NCBI RefSeq assembly: GCF_025947065.1
Contig: NZ_CP109994.1
Location: 4,278,001-4,342,000 of the forward strand
DNA from: Flavobacterium sp. N1736
GTDB taxonomy: Bacteria > Bacteroidota > Bacteroidia > Flavobacteriales > Flavobacteriaceae
DNA: 64,000 bases
Reading direction: 5' to 3'
Positions 8,387-15,771 of the stretch are shown piece after piece (position 1 is the first letter of the stretch; the number at the start of each line of letters is the position of its first letter). The notes below the pieces were generated by a model. The model saw nothing but the letters and a program-made list of their open reading frames with translations. It made no database searches and had not been told where the DNA came from. A program made the translations under genes and the position numbers.

Positions 8387-8980
8387 ATGAAAACTTTAAA
8401 AACCATTTTAACTCTTTTTACGATCTCAATTTTTGCGATTTCATGCAGCAGTGATGATGATAAACCGGATCCGGTAAAATATAATGAAGAAAACCCGCTT
8501 GATGCATATATGGCAGGTTCAGGATTTAGCCAAAAAGCGGTTGATGTAAAAAATTCAGGAATTTATGAATACGGTTTTAGCTTTAAACCAACTGTAACAG
8601 GAAAAATCAATTCACTGATTGTAAAAATTCCGGATGTAAATTCGGCTTTACGAATTACTTTATGGGATGCAGCGACTAAAACTGTTATTAAATCTGAAAC
8701 TGTAAATGTGACAACAGCAAATGTTACAGTTGAAAAAACGATTACAGCAATCCCGCTTACCAAAGACAAGGAATACTTTTTTACGGTAAACAGCGACGAC
8801 TGGATTAACAGAACAAAAACTGACGGATCTGCAGCGACTTATCCTATCGTAGCCGGAAATATTACGATTACAGGTTATGCGTATATCTCAAGTACAGCTG
8901 CAGAAACTATTTTCCCAACAAATGCCCGCAATACCTATTATGCCGGAGATGTTACATTTAAGTTTCAGCAAACAGAATAA
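8387..8980 (+). CDS. Lipoprotein with DUF4082-like beta domain
   Basis: 197 residues with lipobox FAISC and SSDDDKPD after the cysteine, a tether typical of exported Bacteroidota lipoproteins. The body resembles DUF4082: YEYGFSFKPTVTGKINSLIV, LRITLWDAATKTVI and a final AGDVTFKF strand, giving an all-beta module often found in surface adhesion or sugar-related proteins. It starts 49 bases after the preceding lipoprotein gene, and a terminator follows, so the two are probably co-transcribed. The role is unknown. Confidence 0.75.
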   Translation: MKTLKTILTLFTISIFAISCSSDDDKPDPVKYNEENPLDAYMAGSGFSQKAVDVKNSGIYEYGFSFKPTVTGKINSLIVKIPDVNSALRITLWDAATKTVIKSETVNVTTANVTVEKTITAIPLTKDKEYFFTVNSDDWINRTKTDGSAATYPIVAGNITITGYAYISSTAAETIFPTNARNTYYAGDVTFKFQQTE

Positions 8981-9008
8981 TTTTGGATAGTTTGATTTAG
9001 TATGTTTT

Positions 9009-9043
9009 AAAAAAGGTTTGGCGATAGTCAGGCCTTTTTTTTT
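9009..9043 (+). terminator. Rho-independent terminator of the lipoprotein pair
   Basis: GGTTTGGC and GTCAGGCC pair (with G-T wobbles) around GATA, with A run before and T9 after. Confidence 0.8.
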
Positions 9044-9055
9044 GCTTTATTTTTT

Positions 9056-9230
9056 GCCACGAATTTCACGAATTTCCTCGAATTATTTATTTTGATACTG
9101 CTAAAAAATTTGCCACAGATTAAATGATTCTCACAGATTAAACAATCATTTTAATCCTTTAATCTGTGGCAAAAGAATATACTAAGTTTTAAGTAATTTT
9201 AATTAGTGTAAATTGGTGAAATTCGTGGCG
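9056..9230. repeat. Nested inverted-repeat elements (GCCACGAATT and GCCACAGATT families)
   Basis: The 337-base gap before the aminopeptidase gene is mostly repeats. An outer pair, GCCACGAATTTCACGAATTT (9056-9075) and AAATTGGTGAAATTCGTGGC (9210-9229), encloses an inner pair, GCCACAGATTAAA (9112-9124) and TTTAATCTGTGGC (9158-9170). A further single arm of the second type is at about 9241-9266. Other copies of both families occur at 43500, 46111 and 46339. Confidence 0.7.
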
Positions 9231-9317
9231 AAAAAAAAATCATTTTAATCCTTTAATCTGTGGCAAAAGAATTAGGCAAACTTTTTTTATTTTTACGAAT
9301 CAAACAATTCCTCTAAA

Positions 9318-11894
9318 ATGAAAATTTTTTACAGCTTTCTTTGCATTTTTACAATCGTAACAATTGGTTTTTCCCAATCCAAACAAAAAAGAAATCTTGT
9401 TTTAGAAAATGGTGTTTCAGAGGAATTAGCTGTTTTTCGTAAGCAGCAAATTTCAAATGTTTCGTACGGATTATCTTTTGAAATTCCGGAGAAAAAAGAT
9501 CAGGAAATCAACTCTGATTTAATCCTTGACCTTACTTTATCAGATTTGAGTAAACCTTTATATTTAGATTTTAAAGAGAAAATCCAAAACATAAAATCAA
9601 TTGAAGCAAACGGAAAAAATGTTGCAATTATTCACGAAAAAGGACATATTGTTATTTCTGCTGAAAGCTTGACTTTAGGCAAAAATACAATTACAATTTC
9701 TTTTATCGCCGGCAATTTGTCTTTAAACCGCAACGATGATTATTTATACACTTTATTAGTTCCGGATCGTGCGAGTACGTTGTTTCCGTGTTTTGATCAG
9801 CCGGATATAAAAGCCACTTATAAATTGAGTTTAACGGTTCCGAAAGATTGGTTGGTTTTGGCTGGAGCCGATATAAAAGAGAAGACAGAAAAAGGTGAAT
9901 TTATCCATTACACTTTTATAGAATCAAACAAAATGAGTACGTATTTGTTCTCGTTTGTGGCCGGAAAATTTAAAAGTACAACTCAAAAGCCCGGCAATAG
10001 AGAAATGACAATGCTGTATCGCGAAAACAATCCCGAAAAACTTCAGACAAGTACCGATACTATTTTTAAATTACATCAACAATCATTAGAATTTTTAGAA
10101 AAATATACCAATTATAAATTCCCGTTTCAGAAGTTGGATTTTGCTTCGATTCCTGAATTTCAATATGGCGGAATGGAACATGTTGGCGCAATTCAATACA
10201 AAGAATCGGCTTTGTTTTTAGACAATACCGCGACTGACGAATTAAAATTAAGCCGTGCCAAATTAATCGCACACGAAACTTCGCATATGTGGTTTGGCGA
10301 TTTAGTTACCATGAAATGGTTTGACGATGTGTGGATGAAAGAAGTGTTTGCCAATTTTATGGCAGACAAAATCATGAATCCTATTTTTCCGAAAATCAAT
10401 CATAATCTGCAATTTTTTACGACGCATTATTCTGGGGCTTTCGCCGAAGATCGATCATTGGGAACACATCCGATAAGGCAACATTTAGCCAATTTGAAAG
10501 ACGCGGGTTCGCTTTACGGAAGTATAATCTACAATAAAGCGCCCATTATGATGCGTCAGCTTGAAGCTACAATGGGAAAAGAAGCTTTCAGGAAAGGAAT
10601 TGAAAAATACATTAAAAAATATGCCAACGACAATGCCGACTGGAATAATCTCGTAGAAATTCTTGATGACGAAACGCCGCTTGACATGAAAAAATGGAGT
10701 GACGTTTGGGTTAACAAATCAGGAAGAGCGATTTTCTCAGATAAGATAGAATACGATGCTAAAAACCAAATTAAAAAAGTTGAAATAATTCAAAAAGCAG
10801 AAGATAAATCAAAAAATATCTGGCCTCAGGTTTTTCAAATTGGATTTGTTTATGCAGATAATGTCAAAGTCATTGATGTTAATGTAAAAGGTAAAATAAC
10901 GATTGAAAAAGAAGCAATTGGACTTAAAAAACCGCTGAATATTATTTATAATTATAATGGTTTTGGCTACGCCGTTTTTCCGCTTGACGGAGATAATTTA
11001 AATTATATCTCAACGTTGAAAGATGAGGTTGCAAGAGCTTCCAGCTACAGTAATCTTTATGAAAATATGCTAACCGGAAATGTTTCGCCTAAAAAAGCTT
11101 TTGATTGTTTTTTAAAAGGAATTCAAACGGAAGAAAACGAATTGGTTTTAAAAATACTAACAAATAATGCGAGTGCGGTTTTTTGGAAATTTCTAACAGA
11201 AAAACAACAAAATACAACTCAGAAACAATTTGAAGATATAGTTTACAATCGTTTACAAACCAATTTGCCGGGAAATATCAAAAAAACATTGTTTAATTTA
11301 TTTAGTTCAATCGCTTATTCTGATTCAGGAAAAGAAAAATTATATCAGATTTGGAACAAGGAAACTGTGATCGTGAATTTGAAATTAAACGAAGATGATT
11401 ACACTAATATCGCCATGAATTTGGCTATCTTTAAGCATGAAAAAGCAGATGAAATTCTGAATAAAGCACAAAAAGCAATAACAAATCCGGACAGACAAAA
11501 GCGATTTGAGTTTTTATTGCCTTCATTATCAAAAGAAGAATCGGTTCGCAATGCTTTTATGGAATCTTTAAAAGAAGAAAAAAACAGAGAAAAAGAAACT
11601 TGGGTTTTGTCTGCCTTAGCCAATATTCACCATCCTTTGCGTCAGGAAAGTGCTCAAAAACATCTTAGATTTTCATTAGATTTGACAGAAGAAATTCAGC
11701 GAACCGGAGATATATTTTTCCCGAAAGACTGGTTAAGCGGAACAATTGGTCGTTATTCTTCGAAATATGCTTTTGATGAAGTGCAGAGATTCTTAAAAGA
11801 AAACCCTAATTTTAGTCCGATATTAAAACGAAAATTATTTCAGGCGACAGACGCTTTATATCGCGCACAAAATATTAAAAAAGAAACCGAATGA
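9318..11894 (+). CDS. M1-family metallopeptidase (aminopeptidase N-like)
   Basis: 858 residues with signal peptide MKIFYSFLCIFTIVTIGFSQ, so exported to periplasm or surface. Zinc site HETSH (319-323) with the third ligand Glu342 in WMKEVFANF; the substrate-binding GxMEN equivalent is GGMEH (284-288). It should remove N-terminal residues from peptides. An N-terminal beta saddle, catalytic domain (~230-450) and a long helical C-terminal part follow the usual M1 order. The last four bases overlap the DUF58 gene (ATGA), implying coupling. Asn is replaced by His in the exopeptidase motif, which is a variant seen in some M1 proteins. Confidence 0.93.
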   Translation: MKIFYSFLCIFTIVTIGFSQSKQKRNLVLENGVSEELAVFRKQQISNVSYGLSFEIPEKKDQEINSDLILDLTLSDLSKPLYLDFKEKIQNIKSIEANGKNVAIIHEKGHIVISAESLTLGKNTITISFIAGNLSLNRNDDYLYTLLVPDRASTLFPCFDQPDIKATYKLSLTVPKDWLVLAGADIKEKTEKGEFIHYTFIESNKMSTYLFSFVAGKFKSTTQKPGNREMTMLYRENNPEKLQTSTDTIFKLHQQSLEFLEKYTNYKFPFQKLDFASIPEFQYGGMEHVGAIQYKESALFLDNTATDELKLSRAKLIAHETSHMWFGDLVTMKWFDDVWMKEVFANFMADKIMNPIFPKINHNLQFFTTHYSGAFAEDRSLGTHPIRQHLANLKDAGSLYGSIIYNKAPIMMRQLEATMGKEAFRKGIEKYIKKYANDNADWNNLVEILDDETPLDMKKWSDVWVNKSGRAIFSDKIEYDAKNQIKKVEIIQKAEDKSKNIWPQVFQIGFVYADNVKVIDVNVKGKITIEKEAIGLKKPLNIIYNYNGFGYAVFPLDGDNLNYISTLKDEVARASSYSNLYENMLTGNVSPKKAFDCFLKGIQTEENELVLKILTNNASAVFWKFLTEKQQNTTQKQFEDIVYNRLQTNLPGNIKKTLFNLFSSIAYSDSGKEKLYQIWNKETVIVNLKLNEDDYTNIAMNLAIFKHEKADEILNKAQKAITNPDRQKRFEFLLPSLSKEESVRNAFMESLKEEKNREKETWVLSALANIHHPLRQESAQKHLRFSLDLTEEIQRTGDIFFPKDWLSGTIGRYSSKYAFDEVQRFLKENPNFSPILKRKLFQATDALYRAQNIKKETE

Positions 11895-12817
11895 AAATTG
11901 AAACGGAAATAGAGAAAGTCTCCAGTTTTCAGCATCTCGAAATGCTGGCAAATCAGGTTGTAGAAGGTTTTATATCCGGAATGCATAAAAGTCCGTTTCA
12001 TGGATTTTCAGCTGAATTTGCTGAACATAAAGTTTATAATGCCGGAGAAAGCACCAAACATATCGACTGGAAATTATTTGCCAAAACCGATCGTTTGTAC
12101 ACCAAACGTTTTGAGGAAGAAACCAATATGCGCTGTCATATTATTGTCGATAATTCGTCGTCAATGCATTATCCGGAACTGAAATCGAATCAGCCTTTTT
12201 ATGAAAAAAAGATTGGTTTTGCGGTTTTGGCATCAGCAGTTTTAATGAATATTTTAAAGAAACAGCGTGACGCCGTTGGTTTAAGCGTTTTCTCAGACAA
12301 TTATGAATATTATGCTCCCGAAAAAGGAAGCGATCGCCATCATAGAATGCTGCTCAATAAATTAGAACAATTATTAGAACAGCCAAAAGTTAAAAAAACC
12401 ACCGACACAATTACATATTTGCATCAAATTGCAGAGAAAATGCATCGCCGTTCGATGATTGTTTTGTTTACAGATATGTTTCAGTCTGAAGATGATGAGA
12501 AATTATTTAATGCCTTACAGCATTTAAAACACAACAAACATAAAGTCGTTTTATTTCATGTTGTAGATAATGAAACAGAGCTTAAATTTGATTTTGATAA
12601 TACGCCAAGAAAATTTATCGACTTAGAATCTGGCGAAGAAGTATCGATTTTTGCCGATAATGTAAAAGCAGAATATGAAAAAAGGGCAGAAGATTACTTT
12701 AAAAAACTGGCTTTAACCTGCGCAAAGAACCAAATTAAGTACGTTCCGGTAAATGTAGGCGACAATTTTGAAAAAATACTGACTACATATTTAGTTGAAA
12801 AACAAAACTTTGGCTAA
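11891..12817 (+). CDS. DUF58 / vWA-like protein
   Basis: 308 residues with the DUF58 signature YNAGESTKHIDWKLFAKTD (~49-67) and a vWA-type metal site DNSSSM (87-92), followed by an alternating alpha/beta fold (MIVLFTDMFQS, KVVLFHVVD). No membrane helix. DUF58 genes normally sit beside MoxR ATPases and BatA-type vWA proteins; here neither is adjacent. Instead it overlaps an M1 peptidase gene by four bases. Such proteins probably act as chaperone-like adaptors, but the partner here is not evident. Confidence 0.88.
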   Translation: MKIETEIEKVSSFQHLEMLANQVVEGFISGMHKSPFHGFSAEFAEHKVYNAGESTKHIDWKLFAKTDRLYTKRFEEETNMRCHIIVDNSSSMHYPELKSNQPFYEKKIGFAVLASAVLMNILKKQRDAVGLSVFSDNYEYYAPEKGSDRHHRMLLNKLEQLLEQPKVKKTTDTITYLHQIAEKMHRRSMIVLFTDMFQSEDDEKLFNALQHLKHNKHKVVLFHVVDNETELKFDFDNTPRKFIDLESGEEVSIFADNVKAEYEKRAEDYFKKLALTCAKNQIKYVPVNVGDNFEKILTTYLVEKQNFG

Positions 12818-12855
12818 GGATTTAAAAATATATTTAATTTTTTTTATCAAAACAC

Positions 12856-12885
12856 TTGCAGAAATGAAATTCTGTACTATCTTTG
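12856..12885 (+). promoter_or_regulatory. Promoter of first tRNA-Asp
   Basis: TTG (12856-12858), 19-base spacer, TATCTTTG (12878-12885), a full match to the Bacteroidota pattern 18 bases before the tRNA. Confidence 0.7.
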
Positions 12886-12903
12886 CAACCGCAATAACGC
12901 AGA

Positions 12904-12977
12904 GGTTTGGTAGTTCAGTTGGTTAGAATACATGCCTGTCACGCATGGGGTCGCGGGTTCGAGTCCCGTCCAGACCG
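12904..12977 (+). tRNA. tRNA-Asp (GTC), copy 1
   Basis: A 74-base cloverleaf: acceptor stem GGTTTGG/CCAGACC, anticodon stem-loop with GTC (CCTGTCACG), T-loop GGTTCGAGTCC and discriminator G. The 3' CCA is not encoded. The sequence is identical to the copy at 13291. Confidence 0.97.
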
Positions 12978-12989
12978 CAATATTGGGAG

Positions 12990-13017
12990 AAGCCTTTCTT
13001 AACAGAAAGGCTTTTTT
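12990..13017 (+). terminator. Terminator of tRNA-Asp copy 1
   Basis: AGCCTTTCT and AGAAAGGCT form a perfect stem around TAAC, followed by T6. Confidence 0.85.
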
Positions 13018-13098
13018 GCCCAAATACGGTATCTAAGATTAGTTGTGTTGTTTGCTACGAATTTGTAACTCGTAGCTGGTTTAGTAGTTAGACCAATG

Positions 13099-13130
13099 AA
13101 AAGCTTTCCACTTTTGTGGATGGCTTTTTT
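13099..13130 (+). terminator. Terminator-like hairpin between the tRNA-Asp copies
   Basis: AAGCTTTCCAC, TTTT, GTGGATGGCTTTTTT forms an imperfect hairpin ending in a T run. No gene ends just before it; upstream is only a hairpin GCTACGA/TCGTAGC (~13053-13075). It may be what remains of a lost transcription unit. Confidence 0.45.
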
Positions 13131-13241
13131 GATTTACAGCAATTCTGATTTTATTTTTTGACATATAGTTTAACTAGTTCAATAGAAATCAGAGGGTTAA
13201 AAAAATAGTGATTTTATTTGTTTAAAAAACGCAAAAAACCC

Positions 13242-13271
13242 TTGCAGAATCAAAGTTCTATTGTATTTTTG
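13242..13271 (+). promoter_or_regulatory. Promoter of second tRNA-Asp
   Basis: TTG (13242-13244), 19-base spacer, TATTTTTG (13264-13271), same geometry as the first copy. Confidence 0.7.
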
Positions 13272-13290
13272 CACTCACAATAAAGCAGTG

Positions 13291-13364
13291 GGTTTGGTAG
13301 TTCAGTTGGTTAGAATACATGCCTGTCACGCATGGGGTCGCGGGTTCGAGTCCCGTCCAGACCG
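13291..13364 (+). tRNA. tRNA-Asp (GTC), copy 2
   Basis: Identical over all 74 bases to the copy at 12904, with its own promoter and terminator. It is a tandem duplication of a whole unit 387 bases apart, not a polycistronic tRNA operon. Confidence 0.97.
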
Positions 13365-13374
13365 CTTTTAAAAA

Positions 13375-13405
13375 GAAGCCTTTTCTTAACAGAGAAGGCT
13401 TTTTT
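13375..13405 (+). terminator. Terminator of tRNA-Asp copy 2
   Basis: AAGCCTTTTCT and AGAGAAGGCTT pair with one wobble or mismatch around TAAC, followed by a T run. Confidence 0.8.
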
Positions 13406-13429
13406 GTTTCCCGTTTATTCTCATTTTAT

Positions 13430-13460
13430 GTCATTGCGAGGAACGAATCAACCTCACTAA
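13430..13460. repeat. Dispersed repeat TGTCATTGCGAGGAACGAA, single arm
   Basis: Same family as the inverted pair at 14203-14288, also echoed near 14313 and 16468 (GAGGAACGRAACATATTGTA). Next to it lies a small palindrome, CCCGACAGGTTTTAAACCTG, at ~13473-13492, comparable to the one at 48411. Confidence 0.55.
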
Positions 13461-13634
13461 GAATGTTCTAAACCCGACAGGTTTTAAACCTGTTGGGTTT
13501 GACAATATTGGATTACTTTGCGTTTTAAGGGATTAATCCATCTTTGCAGTTAGAAATGATAAATCAAATGAATTGCCTCCTGCTTTAACTGGAGGTTTTT
13601 TTTATGTTTAAAAGAGAAAGGCTTTAGCCAAAAT

Positions 13635-13895
13635 TTATTTAGTAGAAAAATCAAACAATTCTTTAGGTTCAATATCTAAAGCATTTGCAATTTTCACAAG
13701 AGTTTTTACAGTTGTATTTATTTCAGCTCTTTCTATTCTGCCAATTTGAGTTTTACGGATATCACAATCATCAGCTAAAGCTTGTTGAGATAAACCTTTC
13801 TTTTCACGTAATTGTCTAATGTGAATCCCTAGGTTTGAAATAAAAGTTTCTTCTGAAATATCCATATTCCAAAAGTCACAAGATTTATTTTTCAT
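13635..13895 (-). CDS. XRE-family HTH regulator
   Basis: 86 residues; HTH_3 domain IRQLREKKGLSQQALADDCD and IRKTQIGRIERAEINTTVKT, then NALDIEPKELFDF. An ATG ten codons in (MDISEE) is an alternative start. It faces away from the small gene at 13953 across a 57-base gap, an arrangement typical of a local repressor and its target. The gap contains AGGTCACATGTATGCGCCT (13897-13915), a weak palindrome centred on ACATGT that could be its operator. What it regulates is inferred only from position. Confidence 0.82.
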   Translation of the reverse strand: MKNKSCDFWNMDISEETFISNLGIHIRQLREKKGLSQQALADDCDIRKTQIGRIERAEINTTVKTLVKIANALDIEPKELFDFSTK

Positions 13896-13923
13896 TAGGT
13901 CACATGTATGCGCCTAAAAGTAT

Positions 13924-13931
13924 TATATTTG
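13924..13931 (+). promoter_or_regulatory. -7 box upstream of the first small paralogue
   Basis: TATATTTG matches TAnnTTTG. No TTG lies at the usual distance upstream, so activation may depend on another factor. The expected transcript start near 13936 supports the ATG at 13953 over the one at 13908. Confidence 0.4.
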
Positions 13932-13952
13932 GAGAATATAAAAAATAAGACA

Positions 13953-14183
13953 ATGACTACAGAACACCTTTCAAAAGAAGTTGAAACGAGATTAAAAGAT
14001 TTTTTTAGCGATGTTAAGGATCCTAAAGATTTGGCAAAGACAATACGGAGAGTAAATTATGTTCTTACTTTGGCCGTAATGCGAGAACGCGATACGATCG
14101 AATCTGAAATAAAAAACATTGAAGATAATTTTTATTGGCTCAATAAATTTGCCGAGGCTTTAGATCCTTATTTAGATGTTTAG
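13953..14183 (+). CDS. Small protein of unknown family, paralogue 1
   Basis: 76 residues from MTTEHLSKE. Charged and helical, no signal or membrane segment. It aligns along its whole length with the protein at 14441: shared LSK, DFF, DP, LAK-I-R, Y-L, FYWL, and an ending LDP/LNP. I do not recognise a named domain. An upstream ATG at 13908 would add 15 residues, but a -7 box lies within that extension. Divergent to the XRE gene, which may control it. Confidence 0.65.
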   Translation: MTTEHLSKEVETRLKDFFSDVKDPKDLAKTIRRVNYVLTLAVMRERDTIESEIKNIEDNFYWLNKFAEALDPYLDV

Positions 14184-14202
14184 ATAGATTGGGCTATGCG
14201 TC

Positions 14203-14288
14203 TGTCGTTGCAAGGAACGAAACAACCTCACTAATATGATATGAAGTTTGACTTAGCAAATGTGATTGCTTCGTTCCTCGCAATGACA
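14203..14288. repeat. Imperfect inverted repeat of the TGTCATTGCGAGGAACGAA family
   Basis: Left arm TGTCGTTGCAAGGAACGAA (14203-14221) and right arm TTCGTTCCTCGCAATGACA (14270-14288) are complementary apart from two positions; the loop also holds CAACCTCACT and its partner TGTGATTG. It lies between the two paralogous small genes, in a 257-base gap. After it (14313-14370) comes more of the same dispersed family. No gene is seen in the gap. Confidence 0.65.
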
Positions 14289-14440
14289 AAACTGGGGTTA
14301 CTTGTGTTCCAGAGGAACGGAACATATTGTAGGGATGTTTAATCCATCTTCGCAGTTGTAATCGACAATATTGGTGTCATTTTACGATTTCGGCGAAAGC
14401 CTGGCAATAAGATAATAACATATTTTTTACATTTTAAATT

Positions 14441-14659
14441 ATGAGCGAGAAAAAGCTTTCAAAAGCAACAGAAAAAAAACTAATTGATTTTTTTAATAAC
14501 AACATAGATCCGGAAAGTTTTGCAAAAGCAATAAGAGAATTAAGTTATATAATTGCTTTAAATAACATAACTAAAAACGAAACAAGGTATACTCAGAAAG
14601 CGAATTTAGAACAAGGTTTTTATTGGTTAAGTGAATTAGCAAAAATTTTAAATCCTTAA
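14441..14659 (+). CDS. Small protein of unknown family, paralogue 2
   Basis: 72 residues (MSEKKLSKATEKKLIDFFNN) ending FYWLSELAKILNP. It is clearly homologous to the product of 13953 at about 35-40 percent identity by eye, with matching length and no exported signal. The two genes lie in tandem with a repeat-filled gap between them, which suggests an old duplication. I cannot assign a function. Its neighbours (XRE regulator, Panacea antitoxin pair) suggest an accessory or defence-type island. Confidence 0.65.
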   Translation: MSEKKLSKATEKKLIDFFNNNIDPESFAKAIRELSYIIALNNITKNETRYTQKANLEQGFYWLSELAKILNP

Positions 14660-14791
14660 TTTTGGAGTGTAAGAAACGATTGTGTTTTGTAAGAAAAAAA
14701 AGTGTTTTTTTCTTCAAAAAAACATTTTGCATTCAATTTTTTAAGTTAAATGTTTGTGCCATAAATATTTAGAGGCTTAATGTGTTTTATT

Positions 14792-14818
14792 TAAAGTTAA
14801 CTTTATTTCGTATCTTTG
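14792..14818 (+). promoter_or_regulatory. Palindrome and -7 box of the Panacea operon
   Basis: TAAAGTTAACTTTA (14792-14805) is a perfect 14-base palindrome ending six bases before the -7 box TATCTTTG (14811-14818). The ATG at 14823 would be at or next to the transcript start, so the message is probably leaderless. The palindrome is well placed for repression by an antitoxin. Confidence 0.5.
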
Positions 14819-14822
14819 CAAT

Positions 14823-15452
14823 ATGGGAATGTTTAGAAGCATAAATAACGAAAAGATAGGTTATATTTTAAATTATTTGTCAGCCAATATTGAGTACTTG
14901 TCAATGACAAAGGCTTTAAAATTACTTTATATTATAGACGAAACTTCTATTAAAGAGACAGGTTCACCTATTACCTGGCTAGATTATAAAGTTTGGGAAA
15001 TGGGACCGGTTGCGGTCGATATTTACAATGAAATTAAAAGAAACGAAATTATTTGTTATCAAGGTAAAGAATTGACTGTTAGCGAATACATTACTTTAAA
15101 TGTCGTAGATAATATAGGCAGAGAAGAAATATATCTAAAACCTAAGGTTAATTTTAATGATAAGATATTTAATAAATATGAATTAAATCTACTTGAAGCT
15201 ACAGTTTTTAAATTTGGAAATTGGAGTGCACAAGATTTAATTAAATATCTTCATGAAGAAAACTCTTTGTGGCACAAAACAGTAAAGGAACACAACTTAG
15301 AAGAGGTTTTTGCTACAGGAAAAAAGAGAACAAATTACTCCATAGAATTTACAGAGTTAATTCAAGATAATCCTATTCTATCATTAGCAAATAAAGCGTC
15401 ATTTGAAGCTTTAGAATTTCAACAACGCCTAGCAGATTATGGCGAAAAATGA
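14823..15452 (+). CDS. Panacea-domain (DUF4065/SocA-like) antitoxin
   Basis: 209 residues. The Panacea core is visible at ~15-70: ILNYLSANIEYLSMTKALKL, LYIIDETSIKETGSPITWLD and KVWEMGPVAVDIYNEIKRN, matching the family pattern KLLY-D--H----G-PI----Y--W--GPV. Panacea proteins are antitoxins of PanAT systems, neutralising many unrelated toxins. The C-terminal half (~100-209) contains LEATVFKFGNWSAQDLIKYL. The gene overlaps the next one by 14 bases, which supports a two-gene toxin-antitoxin unit. Start ATG 14823 or 14829, both almost on the transcript start. Confidence 0.82.
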   Translation: MGMFRSINNEKIGYILNYLSANIEYLSMTKALKLLYIIDETSIKETGSPITWLDYKVWEMGPVAVDIYNEIKRNEIICYQGKELTVSEYITLNVVDNIGREEIYLKPKVNFNDKIFNKYELNLLEATVFKFGNWSAQDLIKYLHEENSLWHKTVKEHNLEEVFATGKKRTNYSIEFTELIQDNPILSLANKASFEALEFQQRLADYGEK

Positions 15453-15771
15453 TATTTATCAAGAACGTCATTTATTGCGTATAGAAGATTACGAATTTCA
15501 AGACGGAAATGGAGTAAGGGACAAATACGTTATTATATTAAATAGGAGTGAAGATTCTGCATTTATAATTCATACATTAACTACTAAACAGGCTAAAGGA
15601 TTTAATCCATCAAAAACAGGCTGTCATAATAATAGTAATATTCCATTTTTTTATATTTCAAGAGGTGAAGTTATTGGAGAAAATGGCTTTGCTTTTGAAT
15701 TGGATACGTTTACTTATGGATGTTTATCAAAATTTCGAATAGAAGTTTTTTTAAATTATGAAATCCAATAA
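15439..15771 (+). CDS. Putative toxin partner of the Panacea antitoxin
   Basis: 110 residues, overlapping the Panacea gene by 14 bases. Sequence: DYEFQDGNGVRDKYVIILNR, SEDSAFIIHTLTTKQ, then NIPFFYISRGEVIGENGFAF. An N-terminal charged region followed by a KYVIIL strand and a loop leading to a T-rich strand is vaguely like PemK/MazF folds, but I cannot show catalytic residues. No signal or membrane helix. Position after a Panacea antitoxin is the main reason to call it a toxin; the toxic mechanism is unknown. Its 3' end overlaps the convergent gene at 15756 by 16 bases. Confidence 0.55.
   Translation: MAKNDIYQERHLLRIEDYEFQDGNGVRDKYVIILNRSEDSAFIIHTLTTKQAKGFNPSKTGCHNNSNIPFFYISRGEVIGENGFAFELDTFTYGCLSKFRIEVFLNYEIQ

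Noticed and set aside
13050-13130. Possible degenerate third tRNA-Asp (GGTTTAGTAGTTAGACC)
   Set aside because: Only a few bases of the tRNA 5' half could be matched, with no anticodon or T arm; chance similarity cannot be excluded.
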